Assembly (NCBI RefSeq): GCF_039566955.1
Contig: NZ_CP154796.1
Coordinates: 6,944,001-7,008,000 of the forward strand
Reading direction: 5' to 3'
DNA from: Micromonospora sp. DSM 45708
GTDB lineage: Bacteria; Actinomycetota; Actinomycetes; Mycobacteriales; Micromonosporaceae
DNA: 64,000 nt
The translations under genes were made by a program, and so were the position numbers. This document shows, one piece after another, positions 44,836 to 56,902 of this stretch (positions within the stretch are counted from its first letter, which is position 1; every line of letters starts with the position of its first letter). The notes below the pieces were generated by a model. That model saw only the letters and a program-made list of their open reading frames with translations, searched no databases and was not told where the DNA came from.

Positions 44836-46031
44836 GCTGGGTTGAGGGGGCGGCGGGTTCGCCGTACGGGGTGACGAACCTGCCGTACGGCGTGTTCCGG
44901 CACGGCGACCGCGAGCCGCGCGTCGGCGTCCGCATCGGCGACCTCGTGCTGGATCTGGCCGGCGCGGAGGCCGCCGGTCTGGTGCTGGCCGGCGGTGCGC
45001 TGGGCCGGCACACGTTGAACGCGTTCCTGGCGCTCGGCCGGCCGCAGTGGACCGCCGTCCGGGAGCGCGTCACCGAACTGCTCACCGACCCGGCGCACCG
45101 GCCGGCGGTGGAGCCGCTGCTGGTGCCGGTCGGTGAGATCGAGCTGCTGCTGCCGTTCGAGGTGGCGGACTACGTCGACTTCTACTCCTCGGAGCACCAC
45201 GCGTCGAACGTCGGGCAGATTTTCCGGCCCGGTCAGCCGCCGCTGCTGCCGAACTGGAAGCACGTGCCGATCGGCTACCACGGCCGGGCCGGCACGGTGG
45301 TCGTCTCCGGCACGCCGGTGGTCCGTCCCACCGGGCAGCGCGCCAGCGCGCAGGGCCCCACCACCGGTGCCTCCGTACGCCTCGACATCGAGGCCGAGGT
45401 CGGCTTCGTGGTCGGCGTGCCGAGCCGGCTCGGCGATCCGGTCCCGGTGGCCGACTTCGCCGACCACGTCTTCGGCGTGGTGCTGGTCAACGACTGGTCG
45501 GCCCGGGACATCCAGGCCTGGGAGTACCAGCCGCTCGGCCCGTTCCTGGGCAAGTCGTTCGCCACCTCGGTCGCCGGCTGGGTCACCCCGCTGGACGCGC
45601 TCGGCGCCGCGTTCGTGCCCGCGCCCGACCAGGACCCGCCGGTGCAGGACTACCTGCGCGACACCCCGCACCTCGGGCTGGATCTGACGCTGGCGGTGGA
45701 GTGGAACGGCGAGCGGGTGACCGAGCCGCCGTTCGCCACCATGTACTGGACGCCGGCCCAGCAGCTCGCCCACCTCACCGTCAACGGGGCGTCGCTGCGC
45801 ACCGGCGACCTCTACGCCTCCGGCACCGTCTCCGGGCCGGAACGCGGCCAGGTCGGCTCGTTCCTGGAACTCACCTGGGGTGGGACCGAGCCGGTGAAGT
45901 TCGCCGACGGCAGCGAGCGGACGTTCCTGGCCGACGGCGACACGGTGACGATCACCGCCACCGCGCCCGGACCGGACGGCACCACGATCGCGCTCGGCGA
46001 GGTCACCGGGACGGTCCTCCCGGCCCGCTGA
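44832..46031 (+). CDS. fahA: Fumarylacetoacetase
   Basis: A 399-residue hydrolase that splits fumarylacetoacetate to fumarate and acetoacetate, the last step of tyrosine degradation. YVDFYSSEHHASNVGQIFRP (~residues 115-134) has the catalytic His region; HVPIGYHGRAGTVV, DIEAEVGFVVG and NDWSARDIQAWEYQPLGPFL hold the metal and substrate residues. GTG 44832 is the coupled start; a much longer upstream frame overlaps the preceding gene. The hairpin after the stop is listed separately. Confidence 0.95.
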   Translation: MSWVEGAAGSPYGVTNLPYGVFRHGDREPRVGVRIGDLVLDLAGAEAAGLVLAGGALGRHTLNAFLALGRPQWTAVRERVTELLTDPAHRPAVEPLLVPVGEIELLLPFEVADYVDFYSSEHHASNVGQIFRPGQPPLLPNWKHVPIGYHGRAGTVVVSGTPVVRPTGQRASAQGPTTGASVRLDIEAEVGFVVGVPSRLGDPVPVADFADHVFGVVLVNDWSARDIQAWEYQPLGPFLGKSFATSVAGWVTPLDALGAAFVPAPDQDPPVQDYLRDTPHLGLDLTLAVEWNGERVTEPPFATMYWTPAQQLAHLTVNGASLRTGDLYASGTVSGPERGQVGSFLELTWGGTEPVKFADGSERTFLADGDTVTITATAPGPDGTTIALGEVTGTVLPAR

Positions 46032-46049
46032 GATCCGGCTTTCCGAGCC

Positions 46050-46090
46050 CACGGCCCCGGTCGCACCCACTGTGCGACCGGGGCCGTTTC
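46050..46090 (+). terminator. Intrinsic terminator of fahA
   Basis: A perfect 15-bp stem (ACGGCCCCGGTCGCA with 46072-46086), 7-nt loop CCCACTG, then TTCC. Confidence 0.85.
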
Positions 46091-46177
46091 CTCGCGCGTT
46101 GATCGACGCGGATCGGGTGCGCCCCGGGCGGTGCCGGTCCGGGGCGCACCCAGGAGGAAACACAGGAAGGACCGAGC

Positions 46178-46387
46178 ATGACCGAGCTGATCGGTGCCGT
46201 GTGGCGCACCAGCAGCCGTTCCAACGACCAGGGCCTCTGCGTCGAGGTGGCCACGAACGTGGTGGCCGCGTACGGCGTGGTGGGCGTACGCGACTCGAAG
46301 GACCCGACCGGTCCGGCGCTCGCGGTGAGCCCGCCGGGGTGGAGCGCGTTCGTCACGGCGTTGCGACGCGACGCCCTCCGCGGCTGA
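46178..46387 (+). CDS. Orphan DUF397-domain protein
   Basis: A 69-residue protein with the DUF397 signature: VWRTSSRSNDQGLCVEVATN (residues 8-27), VGVRDSKDPTGPALAVSPPG (~35-54) and WSAFVTALR. In actinomycetes DUF397 genes normally sit beside an XRE-type helix-turn-helix regulator (BldB/WhiJ-like system). No such gene is adjacent here: the neighbours are fahA and an SRPBCC protein. ATG 46178 follows AGGAAGGACCGAGC. A hairpin (46395-46418) follows. Confidence 0.9.
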   Translation: MTELIGAVWRTSSRSNDQGLCVEVATNVVAAYGVVGVRDSKDPTGPALAVSPPGWSAFVTALRRDALRG

Positions 46388-46394
46388 CCGACCC

Positions 46395-46418
46395 CCGGTG
46401 CCCCGCACGGGGCACCGG
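46395..46418 (+). terminator. Hairpin after the DUF397 gene
   Basis: CCGGTGCCCC (46395-46404) pairs with GGGGCACCGG (46409-46418), 8 bp after the stop, loop 4 nt. No U-tract. Confidence 0.65.
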
Positions 46419-46489
46419 CGGTGGAAATGTCACCGTGGGACTCCCCTGCACCGGTCACGGCCCGTACCGTGGACGACACGGGAGGTGCC

Positions 46490-46972
46490 ATGTCGACGGT
46501 GACCGTTTCCGCCTTCATCGAAGCGCAGGATGCCGACCTCTGGCGCCTGCTCACCGACCTCCCGGCACGCGCCGACTGGCTCTCCGCGGTCGGCGCGGTC
46601 GAGGTGCTCACCGCCGGTGCGTTCGGGCCCGGCACCACCTGGCGGGAGACCCGTCTCCGGCCGGACGGCGGGGCCGAGCCGGAGGAGTACGAGGTGGTCG
46701 AGGCCGTCGCTCCACGCCGCCTGGTGCTCGGCTCGCGCGGGTCCGGCGTCGACTACCGGATCACCTTCACGTTGCGCACGGTCGAGCGGCGGCGGCGCGG
46801 CTGCACCGAGGTCACCGTCGAGCAGGAGGCGGCGCCGACCCGGCCGTACGGTCGGGTGCTGGCGCTGATCCTCGGCGGCCTGGCCGCCCGGGCGGTCGAG
46901 GGCGCGCTCCGGCGTGACCTGGCCGACCTGGCGCTGGCCGCCGGCCCCACCCGCTCCACCGAGGCCGCCTGA
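46490..46972 (+). CDS. SRPBCC-family protein
   Basis: A 160-residue protein of the START/polyketide-cyclase-like fold. ATG 46490 follows GGAGGTGCC. VTVSAFIEAQDADLWRLLTD is the first strand and helix; WLSAVGAVEVL, GTTWRETR, EEYEVVEAVAPRRLVLGSRG and VDYRITFTLRTVERRRRGCT are the expected strands; GRVLALILGGLAARAVEGAL is the long C-terminal helix. Such proteins bind hydrophobic ligands; no ligand can be named. Independent of the tyrosine genes in terms of coupling. Confidence 0.82.
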   Translation: MSTVTVSAFIEAQDADLWRLLTDLPARADWLSAVGAVEVLTAGAFGPGTTWRETRLRPDGGAEPEEYEVVEAVAPRRLVLGSRGSGVDYRITFTLRTVERRRRGCTEVTVEQEAAPTRPYGRVLALILGGLAARAVEGALRRDLADLALAAGPTRSTEAA

Positions 46973-47039
46973 GCCGAGGGCCGGGCGACCGGCTCGCGGT
47001 CCGGCCCCGGCCGGTAGGGTGCCGGGGCGGAGGTGGCGG

Positions 47040-48293
47040 ATGGCGAAGGCCGGCAGGCGGCGGGCCGTGGTGGCGCTGGTGGCGGTGCTGGCCGTCGTGG
47101 CGTCGGTCGCCGTGGTCGCCCGGGTGCTGGCGCCGGCCGAGGTCGAGACCGTGGCCCGGGACCCGTACCCGCAGGCGCCCGCGCCGACCGCCGGGGTGAT
47201 CGGGCGGCTGCCGGTGGCGCCGCTGGTCGTGGACGGCCGGCTCCGCGTCTATGCCGGCACCCGCCAGGTGTACGCGGACCAGCCGGTCACCGGCCGGTAC
47301 CGGGTCACCCCGTTCTGGTCCTACCGCCGGTGGCCGGCGACGCTGGTCGGGGTGCTCGCCGAGGGCACCACGGTGGTCAGCCGCTGGTCCGACGGGAAGC
47401 TGGTGGCGCTGGACGCGCGTACCGGGCGGGTGGCGTGGCGGGCCGACGGGCCCGAGCCGGGGTCGGTGCCGAAGCCCCGCCGCACGTTCGCGGCCACGGT
47501 CTGGGACCGGGCCGGCCTGCACGTCGCCCGCACCGCCGACGGCCGCGACGTGCTGCTCGCCGCCGGTCCGGGCGCGGTCGGCGGGTACGCCCTGACGGAC
47601 GGCCGCCGGCTGTGGCGTGCCGACGTCGGCCCGGACTGCCGGGTCGACGTGGGCAGCACCGCGAGCGGCGATCTGGTCGGGGTGGACACCTGCGAAGGAC
47701 CGGCAGTGGTCGAGCTGCGGGACGCGACGACCGGCGTGGTGCGGACCCGTTGGCGGCCACCGGACGCGCCGGACCGGCTCGTGGTCACGCCGGTCGGTTG
47801 CCGCGACCGGCACTCCGGCTGCCGTGGCCTGCGTACCGCCGGGCCGGACGGCGAGCACAGCCGGGGCTGGCTGGTGACGGATCCCGGCGAGCCGACCGCC
47901 GCGCCGGGACTGGACGGGCCGGCGTCGGTGCTGGACGGCGAGCGGGTGGTGGACACGTCCGGCGGCGTGGTGACCGGGCGGTCCCCTCGCACCGGTGCGG
48001 AGCTGTGGCGCCGGGCCGACATCCACCCGGCCCGGGTGCTGGCGGTCGAGCCGGGACGGGTGCACCTGCTGACCGACCGGCGGGAACTGGTCACGCTGGA
48101 CCCGCTCACCGGCGCAACCCGGTCGGAGTTCGTGCTGAACGCCGGGCGGGACGGGACCGGCTGGCAGCCGGGGCGGGCGTACGCGGTGAACGGCTACGTC
48201 GCGGTGGAGCGGGTGCGGGAGCACGCCTCCCCGGACGACGACGACCAGGGGTGGTTCCTGATGGCCGAGCCGGTGCTGCTCGCCGCCACCTGA
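47040..48293 (+). CDS. PQQ-like beta-propeller repeat protein, membrane-anchored
   Basis: A 417-residue protein with an N-terminal signal anchor (AVVALVAVLAVVASVAVVAR, ~residues 9-28). The remainder contains repeated propeller blades of the type DGKLVALDARTGRVAWRADG, GGYALTDGRRLWRADVGPDC, VVTGRSPRTGAELWRRADIH and TDRRELVTLDPLTGATRS, i.e. the (G/L)xxxALDaxTGxxxW pattern of PQQ-like repeats without quinone-binding residues. GGAGG lies 6 nt before ATG 47040. Extracytoplasmic; function unknown. Its layout resembles the gene at 53209. Confidence 0.82.
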   Translation: MAKAGRRRAVVALVAVLAVVASVAVVARVLAPAEVETVARDPYPQAPAPTAGVIGRLPVAPLVVDGRLRVYAGTRQVYADQPVTGRYRVTPFWSYRRWPATLVGVLAEGTTVVSRWSDGKLVALDARTGRVAWRADGPEPGSVPKPRRTFAATVWDRAGLHVARTADGRDVLLAAGPGAVGGYALTDGRRLWRADVGPDCRVDVGSTASGDLVGVDTCEGPAVVELRDATTGVVRTRWRPPDAPDRLVVTPVGCRDRHSGCRGLRTAGPDGEHSRGWLVTDPGEPTAAPGLDGPASVLDGERVVDTSGGVVTGRSPRTGAELWRRADIHPARVLAVEPGRVHLLTDRRELVTLDPLTGATRSEFVLNAGRDGTGWQPGRAYAVNGYVAVERVREHASPDDDDQGWFLMAEPVLLAAT

Positions 48294-48308
48294 GCGGACA
48301 GCCGGGTG

Positions 48309-48354
48309 AGGAGGGGCCCCTTCTCGACGCCAGGCGTCAAGAAGGGGCCCCTCC
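48309..48354. terminator. Near-perfect 45-bp palindrome between convergent genes
   Basis: Arms 48310-48331 and 48333-48354 pair with one mismatch over 22 bp; core AAGGGGCCCCT. Placed between the propeller gene and the aminotransferase gene, it would end transcription from both sides. It may also belong to a dispersed palindrome class. Confidence 0.8.
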
Positions 48355-48361
48355 CTACGCC

Positions 48362-49465
48362 TCAGGCGAGGGCGGCCTCGGCGGCGGCCAGGAACGCGTC
48401 GTTCTCGGTCGGGGTGCCGATGGTGACCCGCACGCCGTCGCCCGGGAACGGCCGCACGATCACGCCGCGCGCCTCGCACGCCTTGCCGAACTCCACCGCC
48501 CGCTCGCCCAGCGGCAGCCAGACGAAGTTGGCCTGGCTGTCCGGCACGTCCGGCACGAACTTGCGCAGCGCCTCGGTGACCCGGTCCCGTTCGGCCACCA
48601 CCAGCGCGCAGCGCCGCTGCACCTCGTCGGCCTGGGCGAGCGCGGCCAGCGCGCCGGCCTGGGCGGCCATGCTGGTGGAGAACGGGGTGACCACCTTGCG
48701 GACGGCGGCGGCCACGGCCGGCGCGGCCACCAGCCAGCCGATGCGCAGGCCGGCCAGGCCCCACGCCTTGGACAGCGTGCGCAGCACCGCCACGTTCGGC
48801 CGGTCCAGGTAGCTCAGGCCGTCCGGCACCTCGGCGTCGGTGACGAACTCCCGGTACGCCTCGTCGATCACCACGAGCACGTCGTCCGGCACCGCGTCGA
48901 GGAAGCGGTCCAGCTCGGCCTTGCGGACCGCCGTACCGGTGGGGTTGTTCGGGTTGCAGACCAGGATCATCCGGGTCCGGTCGGTCACCGCCGCCGCCAT
49001 CGCCGCGAGGTCGTGCCCGTGGCCGGCGTCGTTCGGCACCCGCACGCTGGTCGCGCCGCTGGTCGCCGCGATGATCGGGTACGCCTCGAACGACCGCCAC
49101 GAGTAGAGCAGCTCGTCACCGGGCAGGCAGGTGGCCCGGACCAGGTGCTCGGCCAGCGCCACCGAACCGCAGCCGGTGGCGATCCGGTCGGCGTCCACGC
49201 CGTAGCGCTCGGCGAGCGCCTGGCGCAGCGCCACCACGCCCATGTCCGGGTAGCGGTGCGAACCGGCGACCGCCTCGGCGACCGCCTCCACCACGCCGGG
49301 CAGCGGGCCGTACGGCACCTCGTTGCTGGCCAGCTTGATCGCCTCGGGCAGGCCCAGCTCCCGGGCCAGGTCGGCGGGGCTGCGGCCGGGCACGTAGTTG
49401 GGCAGCGCGTCCAGGTCGACGCGGGTGAGCCGCGGCGCAGGCTGGTGACGTCCGGTCTCGGTCAT
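48362..49465 (-). CDS. hisC: PLP aminotransferase (HisC-like; likely aromatic aminotransferase)
   Basis: A 367-residue class I/II aminotransferase in the histidinol-phosphate/aromatic group. Motifs are [13 protein letters not shown] (substrate region), [30 protein letters not shown] (PLP and substrate), IDEAYREFV (PLP pyridine-N Asp) and the Schiff-base Lys in [17 protein letters not shown]. No other his gene is near, while hppD is 1.9 kb away on the same strand and hmgA/fahA are upstream, so transamination of tyrosine to 4-hydroxyphenylpyruvate is the more likely job; the symbol reflects family only. ATG 49465 overlaps the stop of the RDD gene (ATGA), indicating coupling. Confidence 0.85.
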   Translation of the reverse strand: MTETGRHQPAPRLTRVDLDALPNYVPGRSPADLARELGLPEAIKLASNEVPYGPLPGVVEAVAEAVAGSHRYPDMGVVALRQALAERYGVDADRIATGCGSVALAEHLVRATCLPGDELLYSWRSFEAYPIIAATSGATSVRVPNDAGHGHDLAAMAAAVTDRTRMILVCNPNNPTGTAVRKAELDRFLDAVPDDVLVVIDEAYREFVTDAEVPDGLSYLDRPNVAVLRTLSKAWGLAGLRIGWLVAAPAVAAAVRKVVTPFSTSMAAQAGALAALAQADEVQRRCALVVAERDRVTEALRKFVPDVPDSQANFVWLPLGERAVEFGKACEARGVIVRPFPGDGVRVTIGTPTENDAFLAAAEAALA

Positions 49466-50475
49466 GGGGTGTCTCCCGGGGGGTCGGCGCGGTCGGGCGG
49501 GGCGGTACGGGGAGCGGGCCGGTTGCGGGGGAGCTGGACCACCACGGTCTGCGCCCGCTTGTCGTGCAGCGCCTGACGCAGCGGCTGGTCGAACAGGGGC
49601 GAGACGGCGTCGACGAGCTGGAGCAGCAGGCCCAGCCCGCAGCAGTACCAGAGCAGCGTGGGCATACCGAGCGTGCTCCAGCGCCGGAAGGCCCGGCCGA
49701 AGCCGAGCGGCTGGTCCGCCTCGACCGGCAGCGCGCGTACGCCGGCCACCCGCTTGCCGAACGTCTGCCCGCGCGCCGCCATCGACGGCACCTCGTACGC
49801 GAACCAGAGCGCGGTGGCGATCAGCAGGATGACGACCTGCAACCCGCCGGCCTGGTCGTCGATCTGGGGCAGCCCCTCGGTGGAGGTGTCGCCGTTCAAC
49901 GCCCGACGCATCGTCTCCCGCAGGTAGGGCTCGATCGCCTCGAAGTAGCGCCAGACGAACCAGCCGTTGACCAGCACGTTGAGCAGGAACACCACACCGA
50001 GGTCGATGAGGCGGGCGACCAGCCGGGCACCGTACGAGGCGAGCGGCAGCCCGTGCGGGCGCGGCGCCGGCGGCCGGCCCGGCCACTGCGGGTACGGCCA
50101 GCCCGGCGGCGGCCCCTGCTGCCCCGGCTGGCCGGGGTGTCCCGGCCACGCTCCAGACTGGCCCGGCTGTCCGGGCTGCCCCGGCCATGGTCCGGCCTGG
50201 CCCGGCTGTCCGGGCTGCCCCCACCCGGGGGTGGGCTGCCCCGACGGGACCGGTCCGGCCGGCTGACCGGTGGGGCCACCCGCCGCGCCGGAGGCCGGCC
50301 GGTTGGCGGCGGAGCCGTTGCCCGGCGCGGCGGCCGGCTCGGGCTCGGCGGGCGGTGGACCGTCGGGCGGGGTGACGTCGACCGGGATCGGCGCACCGAT
50401 CCAGCCCGCCCCGTCCCACCAGCGGCGGGTCTCCGGTTCGGCGGGGTCGACGTACCAGCCAGGTTCCAGACTCAC
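49462..50475 (-). CDS. DUF2510 and RDD-domain membrane protein
   Basis: A 337-residue protein. Residues 1-30 ([21 protein letters not shown]) are a DUF2510 motif. A disordered Pro/Gly/Gln/Trp linker with [12 protein letters not shown] repeats spans ~35-135. An RDD domain follows (~140-300), with [20 protein letters not shown] carrying the conserved Arg and Asp-Asp pattern, and transmembrane helices. GTG 50475 is preceded by one copy of the junction repeat. Overlaps the aminotransferase start by 4 nt. Function unknown. Confidence 0.85.
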   Translation of the reverse strand: MSLEPGWYVDPAEPETRRWWDGAGWIGAPIPVDVTPPDGPPPAEPEPAAAPGNGSAANRPASGAAGGPTGQPAGPVPSGQPTPGWGQPGQPGQAGPWPGQPGQPGQSGAWPGHPGQPGQQGPPPGWPYPQWPGRPPAPRPHGLPLASYGARLVARLIDLGVVFLLNVLVNGWFVWRYFEAIEPYLRETMRRALNGDTSTEGLPQIDDQAGGLQVVILLIATALWFAYEVPSMAARGQTFGKRVAGVRALPVEADQPLGFGRAFRRWSTLGMPTLLWYCCGLGLLLQLVDAVSPLFDQPLRQALHDKRAQTVVVQLPRNRPAPRTAPPDRADPPGDTP

Positions 50476-50594
50476 GGTGCCCCTTCAGTTCGCGACTGCG
50501 GGGCTCGCAGGCCCGGCTCGCTCCTCACGCTCACAGGGCTCCCCTCAGTTCGCGACTGCGGGGCTCGCAGGCCCGGCTCGCTCCTCACGCTCAC
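50476..50594. repeat. Two tandem junction repeats (59 and 60 bp), minus strand
   Basis: Read on the minus strand, units 50594-50535 and 50534-50476 each begin GTGAGCGTGAGGAGCGAGCC and contain CCCGCAGTCGCGAACTGA, the same core as the copies before panC. The first GTGA is the stop of the upstream RDD gene and the GTGA following the second unit starts the downstream RDD gene. Confidence 0.9.
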
Positions 50595-51304
50595 GGTGCC
50601 ACCTTAACGACGACCGTGCCGGCGGCCTTGTCGTGCAGGCACTGCTGCCAGGGCTTGTCCCAGAGCTGCCAGAGGCCGTCGAGGTAGTTGAGGAACGGCA
50701 CCAGCGAGGCGGCGACGAACTCGACCAGGTAGCGCTTGCCGAGCATGCCGCGGGTCAGCGTGGCGTCGGGACGCGCCGGGACGATCCGCAGCTTCATCAC
50801 CTTCTTGCCGAGCGTCTGCCCGGTCCGGCGGGCGTACTCGACGTGGTAGAGCCAGTAGAAGACCAGCAGCAGAACGAACAGCCCCAACTCGGCCAGGAGC
50901 ACCGGCAGGAGGAAGTCGCCGAAGATGACCAAGGGGTCGGGCTCGGCCACGGTGCCGTCCGGGCCGGGCGCCGGCATCCGGTCGATCATGCGGAGGACGA
51001 GCCAGATGAAGACCGGGGCGAAGAGCACCATCGCCACCGCGGTGGCGACCGCCGTGTCGATCAGCCACGCCACCAGCCGCTCGCCGAACGCGGCCAGCGG
51101 TTGGCCGTTCGGGGCCAGGGCCGGTGGCACGAACGCGGCGTGCGGGGCGTACCCGGGTGGGGGCGGCGGGTAGCCGGGGAGCGGCGGGTACGTCTGCGGG
51201 ATGGGCTGTGCGGGCACCGCCGGGCCGCTGGGCGGCGCGAAGCCGCCGCCCACGGGCGGGGGCCCGGCGGGCGGCGGCGTCGTGTTCGGGGGAGGCTGGG
51301 TCAC
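50591..51304 (-). CDS. RDD-domain membrane protein
   Basis: A 237-residue protein with a Pro-rich N-terminal ~70 residues (PPPNTTPPPAGPPPVGG) and a C-terminal RDD domain of three or four helices (LAAFGERLVAWLIDTAVATA, LLAELGLFVLLLVFYWLYHV, RRTGQTLGKKVMKLRIV). It shares organisation and sequence (HDKxAxTVVVxxP ending) with the next gene, so the two are tandem duplicates. GTG 51304. Its stop lies in the first junction repeat. Confidence 0.85.
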   Translation of the reverse strand: MTQPPPNTTPPPAGPPPVGGGFAPPSGPAVPAQPIPQTYPPLPGYPPPPPGYAPHAAFVPPALAPNGQPLAAFGERLVAWLIDTAVATAVAMVLFAPVFIWLVLRMIDRMPAPGPDGTVAEPDPLVIFGDFLLPVLLAELGLFVLLLVFYWLYHVEYARRTGQTLGKKVMKLRIVPARPDATLTRGMLGKRYLVEFVAASLVPFLNYLDGLWQLWDKPWQQCLHDKAAGTVVVKVAP

Positions 51305-51314
51305 GCGGACAGTG

Positions 51315-54657
<3,343 letters not shown>

Positions 54658-54733
54658 CGCCGGGTGAGATAGGCGTCCCAGGACCTACCGGCGGGTGTCA
54701 CCGATCGACCGCTCTGCCCTAGGCTTTTCGGTC

Positions 54734-56401
54734 ATGAGCAGTGCTGCCGCCTTCTCGTACGCGCCCCTCCTGCCGACCGGCCCCGACCAGACCGAATATC
54801 GCCTGGTCACCGACGAGGGCGTGGACGTCGTCAACGGCCCGGGTGGCCGCCGCTTCCTCACCGTGGAACCGGCCGCGCTGACCGCGTTGACCGCCGAGGC
54901 CATGCACGACGTCGCCCATTTCCTGCGCCCGGCCCACCTGGCCCAGCTCCGGTCGATCATCGACGACCCGGCGGCCTCGCCGAACGACCGGTTCGTCGCG
55001 CTCGACCTGCTGCGCAACGCCAACATCGCGGCCGGTGGCGTGCTGCCGATGTGCCAGGACACCGGCACCGCGATCGTGATGGGCAAGCGTGGCCGGCACG
55101 TGCTCACCGACGGCACCGACGCGGAGGCGATCTCGCGCGGCGTCTACCAGGCGTACACGAAGCTGAACCTGCGTTACTCGCAGCTCGCGCCGCTGACCAT
55201 GTGGGACGAGCGGAACACCGGCAGCAACCTGCCGGCCCAGGTGGAGCTCTACGCCGAGGACCCGGACGGCCACCCGGACGCGTACAAGTTCCTGTTCATG
55301 GCCAAGGGTGGGGGCTCGGCCAACAAGTCCTACCTCTACCAGGAGACCAAGGCGCTGTTGAATCCGACGCGGATGATGCAGTTCCTGGAGGAGAAGCTGC
55401 GGCTGATCGGCACCGCGGCCTGCCCGCCCTACCACCTGGCCATCGTCATCGGCGGCACCTCCGCGGAATACGCGTTGAAGACCGCCAAGTACGCCTCCGC
55501 GAAGTACCTCGACGCGCTGCCGACGCAGGGCTCGATGAGCGCGCACGGTTTCCGTGACCTGGAGCTGGAGGCGGAGGTGCTGGAGCTGACCCGCAACTTC
55601 GGCATCGGCGCGCAGTTCGGTGGGCGTTACTTCTGCCACGACGTGCGGGTGGTCCGGCTGCCCCGGCACGGCGCGTCCTGCCCGGTCGCCATCGCGGTCT
55701 CCTGCTCCGCCGACCGGCAGGCGGTTGCCAAGATCACCCCGTCGGGTGTGTGGCTGGAGCGCCTCGAAACCGACCCGGCCCGCTACCTGCCCGACGTCAC
55801 CGACGAGACGCTGGACACCGAGACCGTCGTCCGGGTGGACCTGAACCGGCCGATGGACGAGATCCGCGCCGAGCTGTCGAAGTACCCGGTGAAGACCCGG
55901 CTCTCGCTCACCGGCCCGCTCGTGGTGGCCCGGGACATCGCGCACGCGAAGATCGCCGAGCGGCTGGACGCCGGCGAGCCGATGCCGCAATATCTGCGCG
56001 ACCACGCGGTCTACTACGCCGGCCCGGCCAAGACCCCCGAGGGCTACGCCTCCGGCTCGTTCGGCCCCACCACGGCCGGCCGGATGGACGCCTACGTGGA
56101 GAAGTTCCAGGCGGCCGGCGGCTCGATGGTGATGCTGGCCAAGGGCAACCGGTCCGCCCAGGTCACCCGCTCCTGCCACACCCACGGCGGGTTCTACCTC
56201 GGCTCGATCGGCGGCCCGGCGGCCCGGCTGGCCCAGGACTGCATCAAGCACGTCGAGGTGCTCGAATACCCGGAGCTGGGCATGGAGGCGGTCTGGCGGA
56301 TCGAGGTGGAGGACTTCCCGGCCTTCATCGTGGTCGACGACAAGGGCAGCGACTTCTTCGCCGAGGTCACCAAGCCGGTGCTCACCGTCGGCCGCCGCTG
56401 A
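54734..56401 (+). CDS. Fumarate hydratase, class I (iron-sulfur)
   Basis: A 555-residue iron-sulfur fumarase of the FumA/FumB type, interconverting fumarate and malate. The three Cys ligands of the 4Fe-4S cluster are in [17 protein letters not shown] (Cys ~110), [15 protein letters not shown] (~302) and [16 protein letters not shown] (~478). [19 protein letters not shown] and KGNRSAQVT form the substrate site. ATG 54734. It is oxygen-sensitive in other bacteria, and a class II fumarase gene lies 4.4 kb downstream. Confidence 0.95.
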   Translation: MSSAAAFSYAPLLPTGPDQTEYRLVTDEGVDVVNGPGGRRFLTVEPAALTALTAEAMHDVAHFLRPAHLAQLRSIIDDPAASPNDRFVALDLLRNANIAAGGVLPMCQDTGTAIVMGKRGRHVLTDGTDAEAISRGVYQAYTKLNLRYSQLAPLTMWDERNTGSNLPAQVELYAEDPDGHPDAYKFLFMAKGGGSANKSYLYQETKALLNPTRMMQFLEEKLRLIGTAACPPYHLAIVIGGTSAEYALKTAKYASAKYLDALPTQGSMSAHGFRDLELEAEVLELTRNFGIGAQFGGRYFCHDVRVVRLPRHGASCPVAIAVSCSADRQAVAKITPSGVWLERLETDPARYLPDVTDETLDTETVVRVDLNRPMDEIRAELSKYPVKTRLSLTGPLVVARDIAHAKIAERLDAGEPMPQYLRDHAVYYAGPAKTPEGYASGSFGPTTAGRMDAYVEKFQAAGGSMVMLAKGNRSAQVTRSCHTHGGFYLGSIGGPAARLAQDCIKHVEVLEYPELGMEAVWRIEVEDFPAFIVVDDKGSDFFAEVTKPVLTVGRR

Positions 56402-56418
56402 GAAATTTAAGTTCTCAG
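56398..56418. promoter_or_regulatory. Inverted repeat at the end of the fumarase gene
   Basis: CTGAGAA and TTCTCAG (56398-56404 and 56412-56418) are perfectly complementary around ATTTAAG. The AT-rich centre differs from the GC hairpins elsewhere. It overlaps the fumarase TGA and might be a terminator or an operator for the next gene pair. Confidence 0.4.
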
Positions 56419-56439
56419 GAATCTTTGGCGTTTTGATGC

Positions 56440-56468
56440 TTGGTGGAGTTTCCCCCTTCTCGTAGCCT
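56440..56468 (+). promoter_or_regulatory. Candidate promoter of the RHH-RAMA gene
   Basis: TTGGTG (56440-56445), 17-bp spacer, TAGCCT (56463-56468), 24 bp before the ATG, in the AT-richest short stretch of the window. Confidence 0.45.
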
Positions 56469-56492
56469 GATCGGGCTGACGAGGAGGGCCAC

Positions 56493-56894
56493 ATGCCATC
56501 GATCGACATAGACGAAGAAACCGACCGTTACTTGGCGTTCGCCGCCGACATCGCGGGGCTGACCAAAGGGCAGGTCGTGGCACGCCTGGTCCGGGAGGCG
56601 AGAGCGCGCGCCGAGGCGCGGGCAGGCGAAACGAGTGCCGCTGACGAGCCCTCGGCCGTTCAGGTATATGCCGACTACGCCGGGCATCGCACCTTCGCGT
56701 CGTTCGTTCCGGGGCCGGGGCGCATCGAGATCACCTCAGGTCCGCTGGCCGGAAGCGTCTTCAAGACGCCGAGCCAGGCGGCCCGGGAGATTGTCAAGCA
56801 CTACAACCCCGAGGTGAGCCCGCACCGCAACGGTTGGAGCTTCTTCCTCATCGCGGAGACCGCTGCGCCGCTTCAGACGCTGCGGCATCGGTGA
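56493..56894 (+). CDS. RHH-like N-terminus fused to RAMA-type domain
   Basis: A 133-residue protein. Residues 1-40 (PSIDIDEETDRYLAFAADIA, GLTKGQVVARLVREARA) follow the strand-helix-helix layout of ribbon-helix-helix DNA-binding antitoxins. Residues ~55-125 (VYADYAGHRTFASFVPGPGR, GPLAGSVFKTPSQAAREIV, NGWSFFLI) match the RAMA pattern, a domain associated with restriction-modification and other enzymes acting on modified DNA. ATG 56493 follows GAGGAGGGCCAC. The next gene starts 8 bp later, so they are an operon. Codon use is less GC-biased than neighbouring genes, suggesting acquisition. Function not established. Confidence 0.72.
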   Translation: MPSIDIDEETDRYLAFAADIAGLTKGQVVARLVREARARAEARAGETSAADEPSAVQVYADYAGHRTFASFVPGPGRIEITSGPLAGSVFKTPSQAAREIVKHYNPEVSPHRNGWSFFLIAETAAPLQTLRHR

Positions 56895-56902
56895 GGTGAG
56901 AG

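Noticed and set aside
48362..49465. Histidine biosynthesis operon member
   Set aside because: No other his gene is adjacent, and hppD, hmgA and fahA are close; an aromatic aminotransferase role fits better, though the family alone cannot decide.
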